In this document: in pieces, positions 1 to 9,653 of the stretch
How positions within the stretch are numbered: position 1 is the stretch's first letter
How the letters are laid out: every line of letters begins with the position of its first letter
Assembly: GCF_000328705.1 (NCBI RefSeq)
Contig: NC_019673.1
Coordinates: forward strand, 2,294,001 to 2,358,000
Direction: 5' to 3'
Length of the DNA stretch: 64,000 nt
Source: Saccharothrix espanaensis DSM 44229
GTDB taxonomy: Bacteria; Actinomycetota; Actinomycetes; Mycobacteriales; Pseudonocardiaceae
Position numbers and translations under genes: made by a program
The notes under the pieces: model-generated
What the model saw: the letters and a program-made list of their open reading frames with translations, nothing else
The model's database searches: none
Told to the model about the DNA's origin: nothing

Positions 1-1472
1 TGGGTCTCGATCCGCAACCGAGCGCCGTTGGCCGCGTGGGCGTCGATCCGCAGCACCCCGTCGGCGCCGAGGGAGAAGTCGAGCTCGACCGGGTCGCCGC
101 GTCTGCTGTCGCGCGGAAGTCCTTCCATGGTGCGCTCGTCGAGCCGGATGTGGTCTGCCTCGTCGTCGGACAGGACATCCGTCGTGGACTCGTACACGGC
201 GACCCGCATCGTGGTCTGCCCGTCGCGCACGGTGCACAAGGGGTGCCGTCCGCTGGTGGGCAGCGGGGTGTTCGGGGTGATGATCCAGTGCACCGCGCTG
301 CCGAGGGAAGGGCGACCGGTGTCGCGCGTGATCAGCACCCCGTAGCCCTTGGACGTCACGTCCACCACCTTCCGGGACTCGCCCGCGGCGACCTGGGCAG
401 CGCCCTTGGCCACCACCAGTTCCGCGTCGGCCGCGAGCCGCGGCGCGGGCAGGTGCGGGAACGTCTCGTCGAGCCTCCGCGCCACGGCGGGCGTCCGTGA
501 CATCCCGCCGACCAGGAGGACGTCGTCGATCGTCGGCACCCCGGCGGCGCGGGCCTGCGCGATGAGGTCGCCGGTGAAGTCGAGGGTGCGGTCGAGCAGG
601 TCGGACGTCGCCTTTTCGTAGTCGTTGCGGGAGATGACCATGCGGTGCACGTGGCCCTGCGCGGTCCGCATGGTCAACATCTGCTCGGTGGAGGTCGACA
701 GCGCGACCTTCACCGCCTGGGCCTGCCCGAGCAGACCGGCCATCAGGCGCGGAGACGTCCGAGGGTCCTCCTCGTCGGGGAAGTCGCCCATCCGGTCGAG
801 GACGAGGTCGACGAGCACCCGGTCCCAGTCGGCGCCGCCGAGACGGGCGTCCCCGCCGGTCGCCACGACACGGACCTCGTCGGGGAACATGAGCACGACG
901 GTGACGTCGAAGGTGCCGCCGCCGAGGTCGTAGACGAGGACCGCCCGACCGGCCGGGGTGCCGCGCAGGCCGCTGGCCAGTGCCGCCGCGGTCGGCTCGT
1001 TGACCAGGTCGAGCACGTCCAGCCCCGCGATCCGGCCCGCCTCGCGGGTGCGTGCCCGCTCCGCCGTGCCGAAGTAGGCCGGAACCGTGACGACGGCACT
1101 GGCCAGCGGACCGGCGGCGGGCACCGCGGTGCCGAGCGCCTCGAGCGCGTCCTCGACGGCCTGCCGCAGGATGAGGGCCGAGATCTGCTCCGGTCGCAGG
1201 TGCCCGCCGGGGACCGCGACGGTGTAGTCACCGCCGATCTCCCGCTTGATCTCGGTGATCACCCGCCCCGGCTCGTACGCGCGCTGGTCGAGCGCGAGGT
1301 CACCCACCACCGCCGTGCCGTCCGCGCCGAGGTACACCGCCGACGGGGTGGTCGCGCCGCCCTCCCGGTTGGCCAGCACCCTGGCCTCCCCGCTGCCGTC
1401 GACCACGCAGACGCACGTGGCGGTCGTGCCGAGATCGATCCCCAGGCGGGGACGGTTATCGCTCGTCGCCAT
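1..1472 (-). CDS. Hsp70/DnaK-like ATPase (3' end cut by window edge)
   Basis: This reads as an Hsp70-family nucleotide-binding protein; about 490 residues are visible and the C-terminus lies beyond base 1. Seen: the N-terminal phosphate-1 motif GIDLGTT at residues ~11-17, the phosphate-2 motif YDLGGGTFDV, and the adenosine motif VLLVGGMSRTPA. Together these complete the actin-like ATPase fold, and beta-rich substrate-domain sequence follows. The ATG (bases 1470-1472) lies 17 bases inside the end of the upstream SPFH gene, so the two are translationally coupled. Family knowledge: Hsp70s use ATP to bind and release hydrophobic peptides. Its place after a kinase and a flotillin-like protein, with no grpE or dnaJ visible, suggests a dedicated Hsp70 rather than housekeeping DnaK. 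The function in this operon is inference. Confidence 0.9.
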   Translation of the reverse strand, partial: MATSDNRPRLGIDLGTTATCVCVVDGSGEARVLANREGGATTPSAVYLGADGTAVVGDLALDQRAYEPGRVITEIKREIGGDYTVAVPGGHLRPEQISALILRQAVEDALEALGTAVPAAGPLASAVVTVPAYFGTAERARTREAGRIAGLDVLDLVNEPTAAALASGLRGTPAGRAVLVYDLGGGTFDVTVVLMFPDEVRVVATGGDARLGGADWDRVLVDLVLDRMGDFPDEEDPRTSPRLMAGLLGQAQAVKVALSTSTEQMLTMRTAQGHVHRMVISRNDYEKATSDLLDRTLDFTGDLIAQARAAGVPTIDDVLLVGGMSRTPAVARRLDETFPHLPAPRLAADAELVVAKGAAQVAAGESRKVVDVTSKGYGVLITRDTGRPSLGSAVHWIITPNTPLPTSGRHPLCTVRDGQTTMRVAVYESTTDVLSDDEADHIRLDERTMEGLPRDSRRGDPVELDFSLGADGVLRIDAHAANGARLRIET

Positions 1473-3273
1473 GCTCCTGCTCCTTCCGGTCGTAGGCCTC
1501 GGTGAGCCGCGCCGGCTGCGGCTGCACGTCCTCGGTGTCCAGCACCCACCCGGGAACCTGCCCGCCGCGGTGGGCGACGCCACGGACCCGTCTGGGGAGG
1601 TCGAGGACCCCGGGGTCGCTCGACGCGACGAGGACCTGCGGAACCTGGCGGCTCGCGTCGATCCTGGCCATCCGCTCCGCGGCGACCTGGTCACGGCCCA
1701 GGATGCGGACGTCCTCCTCGAGCTCCGCCGACCGCTCCAGCTTCGCCTGCTTGATGCTCTCCCTCTTCAGGTCCGTCTCCACCGCCGCGTTGGTCAACTG
1801 CTGGCCGAGTTGCCTGCTCTGCTGCCGCAGCTTCGCGATGTGCCGGAACTCCTCGTTCATCTCGTCGGACTGGAACTTGATCGCGCCGATGGTGGTCAGC
1901 CGGGGCGAGACGTTCTGCTCCCGCAGCGCTTGTTCGACCAGGGTCTTCAGCTCGGCGCGGACCTGGTTCTGGTCGCTGATGAACTCCTCGACGAGGTGGC
2001 TGTTGGACACCTCGTTGAAGTAGCCCTTGACGACCACGCCGAGCAGGCGGGTGACCAGCCGCTGTACCGCGGCCGACTTGCGCACACCCGCGGTGCCGTG
2101 CTCCTCGTCGTCCTCACCGAACCGCTTGACCAGGTGCGGCGCGGTCTCCGGCGGGATGACGAAGGTCTGGGTCAGCTCGACCGAGACGTGGAACCCGTCC
2201 AGGGTCACCTCGATCAGGTCCAGCTCGGAGTCGTAGCGGTCGGCACTGACTTCCTTGCGGCCCCAGGAGAGGATCAGTTCCCGTGAGGGAATCCGCACCA
2301 CACGGGCGAAGAACGGGTTGATCGCGTAGGTGGAGCCGCCCGGGAGCACCTCCGACTGCGGACCGAACTGCCCGCCGTTGGCCAGGAAGATCCAGGGGAA
2401 CTGGAAGCTCTCGTGGCCCTCGATCCTCGGTGCGGGCTCGGCGGCGTCGACCGGGTGCAGCCCTTCGGTGACGATGACGACACCGGTCTCCTCGCTCTCC
2501 ACCGACACCAGTCGCAGATCCTCCGGCTCCAGGTAGTGGTGGGACAGCGGGACCGTCTCCAGGTCTATCTGGTTCTGGGTGAGGACGTTGAACATGTCGG
2601 TGTTGATGTCGTAGTAGCTCCCGCCGGGGAGGAGCGCCTGCTGCGGGCCTTGCTGTCCGCCGTCCTCCAGGAACTTCACCCCGTTCTGGAAGTAGTTGCA
2701 TTCGACGTGCCGGGCGAGGGTGTGGCCGTACGGCATGATTTCGCCCACCTTGGCCACCACCACGCCGATGGTCCGCAGCGGGACGTAGGTGCGTTTGGCT
2801 ATCCGCACCTCGAAGACGGTGGGGTGGATGGCGTACTGGCCGCCGCTGCCCAGGATCTCGATCTGCGGCCCCTGCTGCCCACCTTGGTCGAGGAACTTCT
2901 CGAAGTCCTGGAAGTGGTCGCACGGGACATGCCGGGCGATGGGTTGCCCGTGCTCGAGCGAGCCACCCATCTTGGCGTGCACGATCCCGATCGAGCCCAC
3001 CGGAATGCTGATCATGTCGTGGATTCGCACCTCGTAGAGCCGGTGCAGGCGGAAGTAGACGCGACCGCCGGTCAGCAGCTTGCTCTGCCGGTTCACCGCC
3101 TCGGCGAGCGAGCCGGCGAACCGGAACGAGCTGTACTTGCGTGTCACGATGGCGAACCGACCCAACGGAACGTCCACGATGGACCGCCTGATGTATTGCA
3201 CAAACAGCACGAGGAAGCCCAACCCGGCCAGGATGGCCAGCCCCGGCAGCACGTACCCTGTGACGTCATCCAT
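1456..3273 (-). CDS. SPFH/flotillin-like membrane protein with three internal repeats
   Basis: A 605-residue protein. It has one N-terminal transmembrane helix (residues ~7-29), then three copies of a ~65-residue repeat whose core reads FLxxGGQxGPQxxxLPGGxYxIN. These are followed by a band-7/SPFH region and a long charged helical segment (about residues 440-540) of the kind that oligomerises in flotillins. Flotillins form membrane microdomain scaffolds; the specific role here is unknown. I chose the ATG at 3273, in the ATGGATGA overlap with the kinase stop, because GAAGAG lies 7 bases upstream. A GTG 15 bases earlier is also open. The last ~60 residues are Pro/Arg-rich and look disordered. 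It lies between a Ser/Thr kinase and an Hsp70, both overlapping, so all three are probably made together. The kinase could phosphorylate this protein (inference). Confidence 0.9.
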   Translation of the reverse strand: MDDVTGYVLPGLAILAGLGFLVLFVQYIRRSIVDVPLGRFAIVTRKYSSFRFAGSLAEAVNRQSKLLTGGRVYFRLHRLYEVRIHDMISIPVGSIGIVHAKMGGSLEHGQPIARHVPCDHFQDFEKFLDQGGQQGPQIEILGSGGQYAIHPTVFEVRIAKRTYVPLRTIGVVVAKVGEIMPYGHTLARHVECNYFQNGVKFLEDGGQQGPQQALLPGGSYYDINTDMFNVLTQNQIDLETVPLSHHYLEPEDLRLVSVESEETGVVIVTEGLHPVDAAEPAPRIEGHESFQFPWIFLANGGQFGPQSEVLPGGSTYAINPFFARVVRIPSRELILSWGRKEVSADRYDSELDLIEVTLDGFHVSVELTQTFVIPPETAPHLVKRFGEDDEEHGTAGVRKSAAVQRLVTRLLGVVVKGYFNEVSNSHLVEEFISDQNQVRAELKTLVEQALREQNVSPRLTTIGAIKFQSDEMNEEFRHIAKLRQQSRQLGQQLTNAAVETDLKRESIKQAKLERSAELEEDVRILGRDQVAAERMARIDASRQVPQVLVASSDPGVLDLPRRVRGVAHRGGQVPGWVLDTEDVQPQPARLTEAYDRKEQEHGDER

Positions 3274-4900
3274 CGCGCCACTCTTCACTGATCCGGTCGT
3301 GCACCGCGGTGACCGTCATGCTCCAGTTGTCGTACCAGCCGTATGACGGCTCCGGCGAGCGAAGCGTCGGGAAGAACCCTGGAACGTCGGCGCGGTCGGA
3401 CACCCATGTCTCGTAGTCGTCCGCTATGGAGCCCTGATCACTCCACCCAAAGGTGCGGGCCAGGGAGAACATCCTGTTCCGGGTGTTCTCCGGCAGCAGC
3501 GCCCGCTGAGCGCGAAAACCGTGCCTGCCACCGGTTTCCTCCTGCCACACCCGGGCGAGTTCGCGCAGGAACGCCGTACCGACGTGGTTGACGTGGGACC
3601 GGGTCATCCAGCCCTCGTCCGACCGCCCGGCCGCCGCCAGCAGCATGTCGGTGGTCAGCCGGTCGGCCGTGACGGGATCGCCCGCCCGCAACGCGGTACG
3701 GACCGTCGTGACGAGCGCCGCCGTGCGGTCCACCGGGCTGGTGGCGTCGTGCCTGCGCTGCTCTGTGCGCACCAGGGCACGCAACTGCGCGAGGTGGTCA
3801 GGACCAGGCAGTGCGTTGGCGCGCGCGTCGAGGAAGGAGTCCGGCTGCCGCGGACCGTCGATGACGATCCGCCGGACGGGGATGTTGAGCAGATCCGCGG
3901 CGAGTCGCATGTCGAAGGCCTCCGGAGGGGGCCGGTCGGTGACCAGGATCAGCAGCACGCCCGCGCCGTTGAGAGTGTCCGGAACGGCGGAGATCCGTAC
4001 GGCTAAACCGTTCTCCACCAACAGCTTTCGCAGCCGGCCCCGGTATCCGCCGTGGGACGCGCCGCAGACCACCACGGACGCGGCCACCGATTCCAGTTCG
4101 GCGGCCACCTCCTCGGCGTCCGGCCGGTCCCGTTCCCGCTTCGACAGCGCCAACCCCACCATCTCGCGCACCTCGCCCGGCACCGCGCGCAGGTCGGGAT
4201 CCGCGCCGAGGATGGCCGGGATCACCTCGCCCGCCGCGCCGTCGCCGAACGGCCCTCGCCCGGTCGCGGCGTAGAAGACCACACAACCCCAGGCGAAGAC
4301 GTCGGACTTCACCGATGCGATGCCGCCTCCCCGGACCAGTTCCGGCGCCTGGTAGGGCAGGGTTCCCATCACCTTTCCGGTGCTCGTCAGGCGACCGATG
4401 TCGGCGACGGTGGTCGCGATGCCGAAATCGATCAGCACGGCGCGGGCCGCGCCGACCATCACGTTGGAGGGCTTGAGATCGCGGTGGACCAGCCCCTCAC
4501 GATGGATGTCACGCAGCGCCCGCGCGGTGTCGCGGGCGAGCGAGACGACGCGTTCGGCCGGCAGCCCCCTTCCCGGTACGGCCAGCCGGTCGAGCGCCTG
4601 CCCCCGGACCACCTCCGTGGCCACGTAGAGCGGGTCGCCCACCACCTGCGAGTCGACCACAGTGGCGGTGTACTCCGAGCGCACCGCCCGCGCCGCCGCG
4701 ATCTCCTGGGTGAACCGCTTGCGGTACACGGGATCCGCTGCGTGCGAGGAGTGGATGACCTTCACGGCCACCTGTTCTCCGGACGACTCCGCCAGGTACA
4801 CCGTCCCCATCCCGCCTGATCCCAGCCTGCCCAGAACCCGGTAAGGTCCTAGCCGTCTTGGATCACCGGGCCTCAGTCCCCCCACCTGTCCAATGACCAT
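3266..4900 (-). CDS. Eukaryotic-like serine/threonine protein kinase
   Basis: A 544-residue cytosolic protein. The N-terminal ~270 residues are a Hanks-type kinase domain: glycine loop GRLGSGGMG (24-32), ATP lysine K47 in VAVK, catalytic HRD (139-141) and metal-binding DFG (158-160), all intact. Unlike PknB-type kinases it has no transmembrane segment or PASTA repeats. The C-terminal ~270 residues contain an alpha/beta stretch that I do not recognise, then a helical region. The start is the ATG at 4898-4900 with GGAAAGG upstream. It is the first gene of the kinase-SPFH-Hsp70 operon, and its stop overlaps the next start. The upstream region is an IS relic, so the promoter should lie in 4901-5060. 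Its substrate is unknown; the neighbouring SPFH and Hsp70 proteins are the obvious candidates. Confidence 0.93.
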   Translation of the reverse strand: MVIGQVGGLRPGDPRRLGPYRVLGRLGSGGMGTVYLAESSGEQVAVKVIHSSHAADPVYRKRFTQEIAAARAVRSEYTATVVDSQVVGDPLYVATEVVRGQALDRLAVPGRGLPAERVVSLARDTARALRDIHREGLVHRDLKPSNVMVGAARAVLIDFGIATTVADIGRLTSTGKVMGTLPYQAPELVRGGGIASVKSDVFAWGCVVFYAATGRGPFGDGAAGEVIPAILGADPDLRAVPGEVREMVGLALSKRERDRPDAEEVAAELESVAASVVVCGASHGGYRGRLRKLLVENGLAVRISAVPDTLNGAGVLLILVTDRPPPEAFDMRLAADLLNIPVRRIVIDGPRQPDSFLDARANALPGPDHLAQLRALVRTEQRRHDATSPVDRTAALVTTVRTALRAGDPVTADRLTTDMLLAAAGRSDEGWMTRSHVNHVGTAFLRELARVWQEETGGRHGFRAQRALLPENTRNRMFSLARTFGWSDQGSIADDYETWVSDRADVPGFFPTLRSPEPSYGWYDNWSMTVTAVHDRISEEWRDG

Positions 4901-5299
4901 CCGTCACCTTTCCGGTACACGAACGCCCCCGATGCCTGCCACGCGCGGGCCCCACTCGCCCTCCGTGCGTCGCGAATACGATGCTAGCCCGCCTTACAAG
5001 AAGACCGCTTGGTTGTCACGCTTTTGCCCTACGGCAGTCGGCTATTTGTGTTCGCTGCCGAGGGATCCTCAAGATCACTTGTCCAGTAAGGGTCCTTGAC
5101 CTGGAATCAACTGCCTTTGCCGTAAATCTGCGGATTTAGCACCCGCAACGGAATGATCTTGGAGTAAGGCCGATCGACTGGGCGTTGCCCATGGTGCGAG
5201 GAAGGGGTGGCGGCTTACCCGGGATCGTCCCCGACGAGCTGTCGGCAAGGTCCCGGCCGCTGCTCCCGGCGATACGCCCGACAGCGACCGCCCGGCCGC
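4901..5299. other. Intergenic region upstream of the kinase operon
   Basis: No credible gene is seen. It must hold the kinase operon promoter on the minus strand, but no -35/-10 pair stands out; a TAGCAT element near 4983-4988 is the best -10 candidate. Part of it may be the end of the decayed insertion sequence that follows. I could not define terminal repeats. Confidence 0.4.
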
Positions 5300-5611
5300 C
5301 GGCCTGAACACCCTTCCGCAGCACTCCACGTCAAGATCGACGATCACCTTGCCGATAGGTCGGGCGGGCAGGCCACCGAAGTTGACCGACGCCGAGCTGG
5401 TCACCCTGGCGGTGGCCCAGGTCCCTGCTCGGGTTCACCTCCGAGGCCAACTGGCTGCGGTTCCTGCCCCGCCCGCCTCCCTGTCGCGCTGCCGCTGATC
5501 AAGCAGTTGACACGCTGGCTGGCCGCTGACACCGACCTGGGGACCGACGCCACCTGGATCGTCGACTTCACCCAGGAAAAGTGCGGCCACCGCCGCCGCC
5601 CGGTCTGCTGA
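5300..5611 (+). pseudogene. Relic of an IS982-family transposase
   Basis: Pieces of one transposase appear in different frames. The fragments read ALHVKIDDHLA (about 5322-5352), then RPPKLTDAELVTLAVAQ (about 5370-5420), then LLGFTSEANWLRFLP (about 5429-5473), then LPLIKQLTRWLAADTD and ATWIVDFTQEKCG (to ~5590). In this order they match the N-terminal half of IS982-family transposases. At least three frame changes and loss of the C-terminal half, including most of the DDE catalytic region, mean it cannot be active. The family is assigned from memory of its conserved phrases, not by a search. Confidence 0.75.
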
Positions 5612-5927
5612 TCATCGCTTACAGGGGCCTAGGACTCCCGTGGCGAACCGAAACGCAAGGAAACCTGCGCGCGTTTTCCCTCGCATGATCACCCGTCACA
5701 AAAGTCGACCATGGCTTCGCATCGGGCATCCACCGGGTGGCCGGTCGAACACTCCTTCCCTCCACTGCACTGATCCCGCCGCTTATGAACCCGATGGGAG
5801 ATCCGCGATGACATCCACGAGACGTTCTGAAGCCTGCCCCGACATCATCTGCCGGTGCCGTTTTGTGCAACCTCGCATTGAGTCAGGAGTCCTTGGCACA
5901 TCACTCCTACCTCCAAGCGGACTTCCC
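5612..5927. other. Intergenic region downstream of the SARP-type regulator
   Basis: Nothing coding is seen in either strand. It separates the transposase relic from the 3' end of the large regulator and may still contain remains of the insertion sequence. No clear hairpin terminator was found by eye. Confidence 0.35.
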
Positions 5928-8900
5928 TCACGGCCACCAGCGCCGCGCGTCGTCGATCGCCGCAGCGAGGCTGTCGGGAAACCCTGGACCGGCGAGTTCC
6001 GCCAGTCTCGGAGCTGCCCTGTCCACAAGCGCGAGACAAGTCGTCCGACTGACCGACTGCATCGTGCGACGAAGCAGGACGACCAGATCCGGGCCTTGCA
6101 GGACCGCTGCGGCGCGGGTCACCACCGCGACCAGCAACCCACGGTCCCGGCTCGGTGCCGCCACGGCGGCCCGTGCGAGGTGAGCGGCGGAGCCGAGGAC
6201 GGGCACCAGGCCGGTGAGCGCCCGTGTCCGGGCCTCCTCGGGAAGGAGTTCAGCGGCGGAAAGCGCCACATCCACCTCGGCGGCGGCCAGACCGGGTGCG
6301 GCCGAGGCCAGCGCGCGAGCTCTGCGGAACGGGTCGTCCATCGCCAGGATCTCGGCGAGCGTGCGGGCGGGAGGCGGAGGAGGGCTGTGTCCCACGGCGG
6401 TGGTGCGCTCGTCGGGCAACGCGTAGCCGGCCAGCACCCCGGCACGGGTCCGGCGGCCGGCCGCTGCGGGGGCGTCGTCGTCGGGGGCGGTGGTGATGGT
6501 GCGGGCGGCAGTCAGCGCGGCGGCGAGCACCGGCGGCCGTTCGCCGACGGGCAGCCGGGCCGCGACCGCCGTCAGCAGGACGGCGCGGGCGTCGGGGTCG
6601 GAGATCCCGGCTGCGGCGGCGAGCACCTCGGCGAGGTCGTCGTCGGAACCGGTCGAGATGAGGGCGACGAGTTCGTCAACCCGTGCGGGGTCGCTGCCGT
6701 CCGCTGTGGCGTGCTTCAGCAGAGCGCCGATGTGCGGCCGGGGAATCTCGCGCGGCGGGGCGGTTCCGGCTGCGGCGGACACCGCGTCATCGACGAGATC
6801 GTCGGGCAGTTCCGGCAGGATCCGCCGGACGGCCTCCGCGCGATCGTGCTCACCGGCGACGGACATCGCCGAGTCCAGCGCGTCCTGCAGCAAGCTCCGC
6901 CTGGGCTTCCCGTCCAAGCGTCGCGCGATCGCCGCCTGCGCGGCGGCACGCCACCCGCCGTGCCGTACCCGGGATGCGATCGACACCGCGTCGGCCACGT
7001 CCGTCAGGTGCGGCGCGATCCGAGTCAGCACGTCGCCGGTGATGTGGGTGACGGGATCACGGGCAGCGGCCAGCGCCCATGCGACCGCCGGAGGACGAAG
7101 GCCGTCCGGCAGGAGCGGGACCAGCGCGGCGAGCAACAGCGCCCTGGCAGGCGGGGCGTGCAGCCTGCGGGCGTGCGCGACCGCCCGCGTCGGCGTCCAC
7201 ATCCCTGCCTTCACCAAGGCCACCACCAGATCGGCTGGGATGTTCGCGGTGAGGCTCGTGATCGAGGAGACCACGAGCGCGCACCGGGCCTCGCCCACCA
7301 GCGTCGGCGCCTTTCTGCCCGCGGCCAGTGCCTCATCGGTTCTGCGCGCGAGGTGCGCACGCAGGGCGGCGATGTCGGCGAGATAGTCGTCGACGGCGTC
7401 GGCGTGCTCGTGGGCGGCGAACCACAGGTTGTTGCCGATCCGGTCTCCGGTGGCGAGAAGCCGACAGAGCTCCTCGACCCGCCCGGCGTCGAGCAGGTGC
7501 CCCGCCAGGTGTCGCACCGCGTACCCCGACCCGGCTGTCAGCAGGTCGTGGTCGGCGGCCAGTCGCGGCAGTCCGGCGTCGAGTCCGCCGAACCTGCCGA
7601 GATGGTGGTCGACGATCCGGTGACGTGCGGTCGCCGCCGCGGCGCCGAGGGTCTCGCTCCAGTGCCAGTCCTCCTCGGACCCGAGGTCGTCCAGAGGGCG
7701 GCCGTTCAGGAACTCCCGCAGGCTGCTGTGGTGGACGGCGAACCTGCGGACCGTCGAATCCGCGCGCTCCACGGCGAGGAACGGCCGAAGGGTGCCGTGA
7801 CACCAGCGTCGGACTGCGGTCTCGTCGGCGTCGGCCGCCAGAGCGAGGTCGGCGGCGTCGAGCGGTTCGCCGATGATGGCGACCACGCCCAACAGCCGGA
7901 GCAGCCCGGCGTCCCAGTCCGGGCTTCGACTCCAGCGGTCCACGGTGTCGGTGTAGTAGTGGGACAGACCCGAGGGCAGAGTGGCGATGTCCCGTACGTC
8001 GTGAACCCCGTTCCGCAGTTCCTCGACGGCGTAGCGCAGGTACACCCAGACGCCCTGGCACCGGTCCGACAGCGCGGCGATGACGTCGTCGTGAGTAAGC
8101 TCCGGCGGCAGCACCGCACGTAGGCGCTCCTTGACGTTGCGGAGCACCTCACGTATGTGCGCCTCGACGTCGAGGCGGTTGCGCGGATCGTCGGCCGCCA
8201 GCCTCACCACGGCCGAGTTGCCGCCGGCGCGCGGTGGTGGATGGCCGGTCCGATAGGTGCCCACCACGAACACCCCGTCCGGCAGCACGAACGGCAGTCC
8301 CCACGGCTGCCCGTCGACCTCCGCCTCGTCCGCCCCGTCGACGACCAGCACCAATGGGCTTCCCGCGACCCGCGACCGCTCGGCCGCCGCCCGGAGCACC
8401 ACGTCGAACCCCTCCGGGGTGAACGCCCACTCCGGCACCATCGCGCCCGGCGCGATATCCGCCAGCGTCCACCGTCGCACCAACTGGCCGACCAGGTTCT
8501 GCAACCCGACCCGCACCGTCGCGCCCCGGCTCACACCGGCGAAGTGCCCCACCCATCCCCGCTCCCGCACCAGGAACGCCGCCAACGCCGTCTTCCCCAC
8601 CCCGGCGTCCCCCGCGATCCAGACGTAGCCACCGGACATCTCGGCCAGCCGTCTGTCGATCTCCGCGAGCACCCACGCCCGCCCGGTGAACCCCTCGCTC
8701 AATACTCGGTCCGTCACCTGCCGGTGCTCCCGGACGGCGTTCTCCACCGATACCGCGGCGGGGCCCGCCAGCACGGGGGTGAGCGTGGTGCCCTGGACCG
8801 CGATCACGGAACTGCCGTGGACGTCGACCACGGCCCGGCGGCCGGTGACCTCGGACAGATTGGGCAGCAGGTTGTCGGGCGCGCCCGCCACGGTGGGCGC

Positions 8901-9653
8901 GGATGGTGAGAACTGGCCGATTGTGGCGGTCAGGTGGCGGGCGTGGGTGAGCGTGCCCGCAGAGGGTTCGGCGCCGTAGATCTGGCGCATCAAGGTAGTA
9001 AGGCGGTCGATCCAGGCGCGGACAGAGGTGTGGCGTCCGAGCGTGGCCAGGGCGCGGACGCCGAGAAGCAAGAACTCGTCGGTCGGGTGGTGCTCGACGA
9101 GGACGTGCAGCTCCTGCAACACCCTTTCGGCGTGGCCGCTGTCGAGCAAGGCTTGTAGGTGGTGCTCTTTGAGCGTCCGGTGCCGGCCGGCCATGTCCTC
9201 GCGGCGGCGGTCGGCCCAGTCGCCGCCCAGGCCGGCCAGCGGGGCACCCAGCCACAGGGCGAGCGCCTCCTCGAACCGGTCTGGGTCACGGGTCTGTTGG
9301 GCAGCGTCGGCCAAGCTGAGAAACCTGTGGTAGTCCACCATCATCGGGTTGATGGCGAGCAGGTAGAACCCGGGACGTGACCTGCTGTCCAGCCAGGCAC
9401 CATCGCCGCCCGCGTCGGTGAGGGCGCCGCGTATGTGCTTGGCGTAGGTCTGGATGGTGGACGCGGGTTTCTTGGCCTGTTTGCGTTCCGGGTTGTCGGG
9501 CGACCACAGGCAGTCGATCAACTTTCCGACGCTGACCGGTTCGCCCGGGGACAGGGCCAACACGGCCAGCATGCACTCCTGCGTTCTTGTTTTCAGCTTG
9601 TGCACGCCCTGGTCACTGCGAATCCCGACACCGTCCAACAGCCGAATCTCCAC
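5928..9653 (-). CDS. SARP/BTAD-family transcriptional regulator fused to a P-loop ATPase
   Basis: A 1241-residue multidomain regulator. Residues ~1-80 are an OmpR-type winged helix and ~85-225 a bacterial transcriptional activator (BTAD) domain, the SARP signature. Next comes a STAND/NACHT-like ATPase with Walker A GDAGVGKT at ~348-355 and a Walker B-like LVLVVDGAD about 80 residues later. The remaining ~600 residues are Ala/Leu/Arg-rich helical repeats without a name I trust. Family knowledge: large SARPs of this kind activate secondary-metabolite genes in actinomycetes. The start is a GTG (9651-9653) preceded by GGGGAGG; an upstream in-frame start at 9722 lacks a comparable site. No biosynthetic cluster adjoins it, so the target is unclear. 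It is intact although flanked by two transposase relics. Confidence 0.9.
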   Translation of the reverse strand: MEIRLLDGVGIRSDQGVHKLKTRTQECMLAVLALSPGEPVSVGKLIDCLWSPDNPERKQAKKPASTIQTYAKHIRGALTDAGGDGAWLDSRSRPGFYLLAINPMMVDYHRFLSLADAAQQTRDPDRFEEALALWLGAPLAGLGGDWADRRREDMAGRHRTLKEHHLQALLDSGHAERVLQELHVLVEHHPTDEFLLLGVRALATLGRHTSVRAWIDRLTTLMRQIYGAEPSAGTLTHARHLTATIGQFSPSAPTVAGAPDNLLPNLSEVTGRRAVVDVHGSSVIAVQGTTLTPVLAGPAAVSVENAVREHRQVTDRVLSEGFTGRAWVLAEIDRRLAEMSGGYVWIAGDAGVGKTALAAFLVRERGWVGHFAGVSRGATVRVGLQNLVGQLVRRWTLADIAPGAMVPEWAFTPEGFDVVLRAAAERSRVAGSPLVLVVDGADEAEVDGQPWGLPFVLPDGVFVVGTYRTGHPPPRAGGNSAVVRLAADDPRNRLDVEAHIREVLRNVKERLRAVLPPELTHDDVIAALSDRCQGVWVYLRYAVEELRNGVHDVRDIATLPSGLSHYYTDTVDRWSRSPDWDAGLLRLLGVVAIIGEPLDAADLALAADADETAVRRWCHGTLRPFLAVERADSTVRRFAVHHSSLREFLNGRPLDDLGSEEDWHWSETLGAAAATARHRIVDHHLGRFGGLDAGLPRLAADHDLLTAGSGYAVRHLAGHLLDAGRVEELCRLLATGDRIGNNLWFAAHEHADAVDDYLADIAALRAHLARRTDEALAAGRKAPTLVGEARCALVVSSITSLTANIPADLVVALVKAGMWTPTRAVAHARRLHAPPARALLLAALVPLLPDGLRPPAVAWALAAARDPVTHITGDVLTRIAPHLTDVADAVSIASRVRHGGWRAAAQAAIARRLDGKPRRSLLQDALDSAMSVAGEHDRAEAVRRILPELPDDLVDDAVSAAAGTAPPREIPRPHIGALLKHATADGSDPARVDELVALISTGSDDDLAEVLAAAAGISDPDARAVLLTAVAARLPVGERPPVLAAALTAARTITTAPDDDAPAAAGRRTRAGVLAGYALPDERTTAVGHSPPPPPARTLAEILAMDDPFRRARALASAAPGLAAAEVDVALSAAELLPEEARTRALTGLVPVLGSAAHLARAAVAAPSRDRGLLVAVVTRAAAVLQGPDLVVLLRRTMQSVSRTTCLALVDRAAPRLAELAGPGFPDSLAAAIDDARRWWP

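Noticed and set aside
5640..8123. An 827-codon plus-strand open frame antisense to the SARP-type regulator
   Set aside because: It is composed of Arg/Gly/Pro/Ser runs mirroring the codon bias of the real minus-strand gene.
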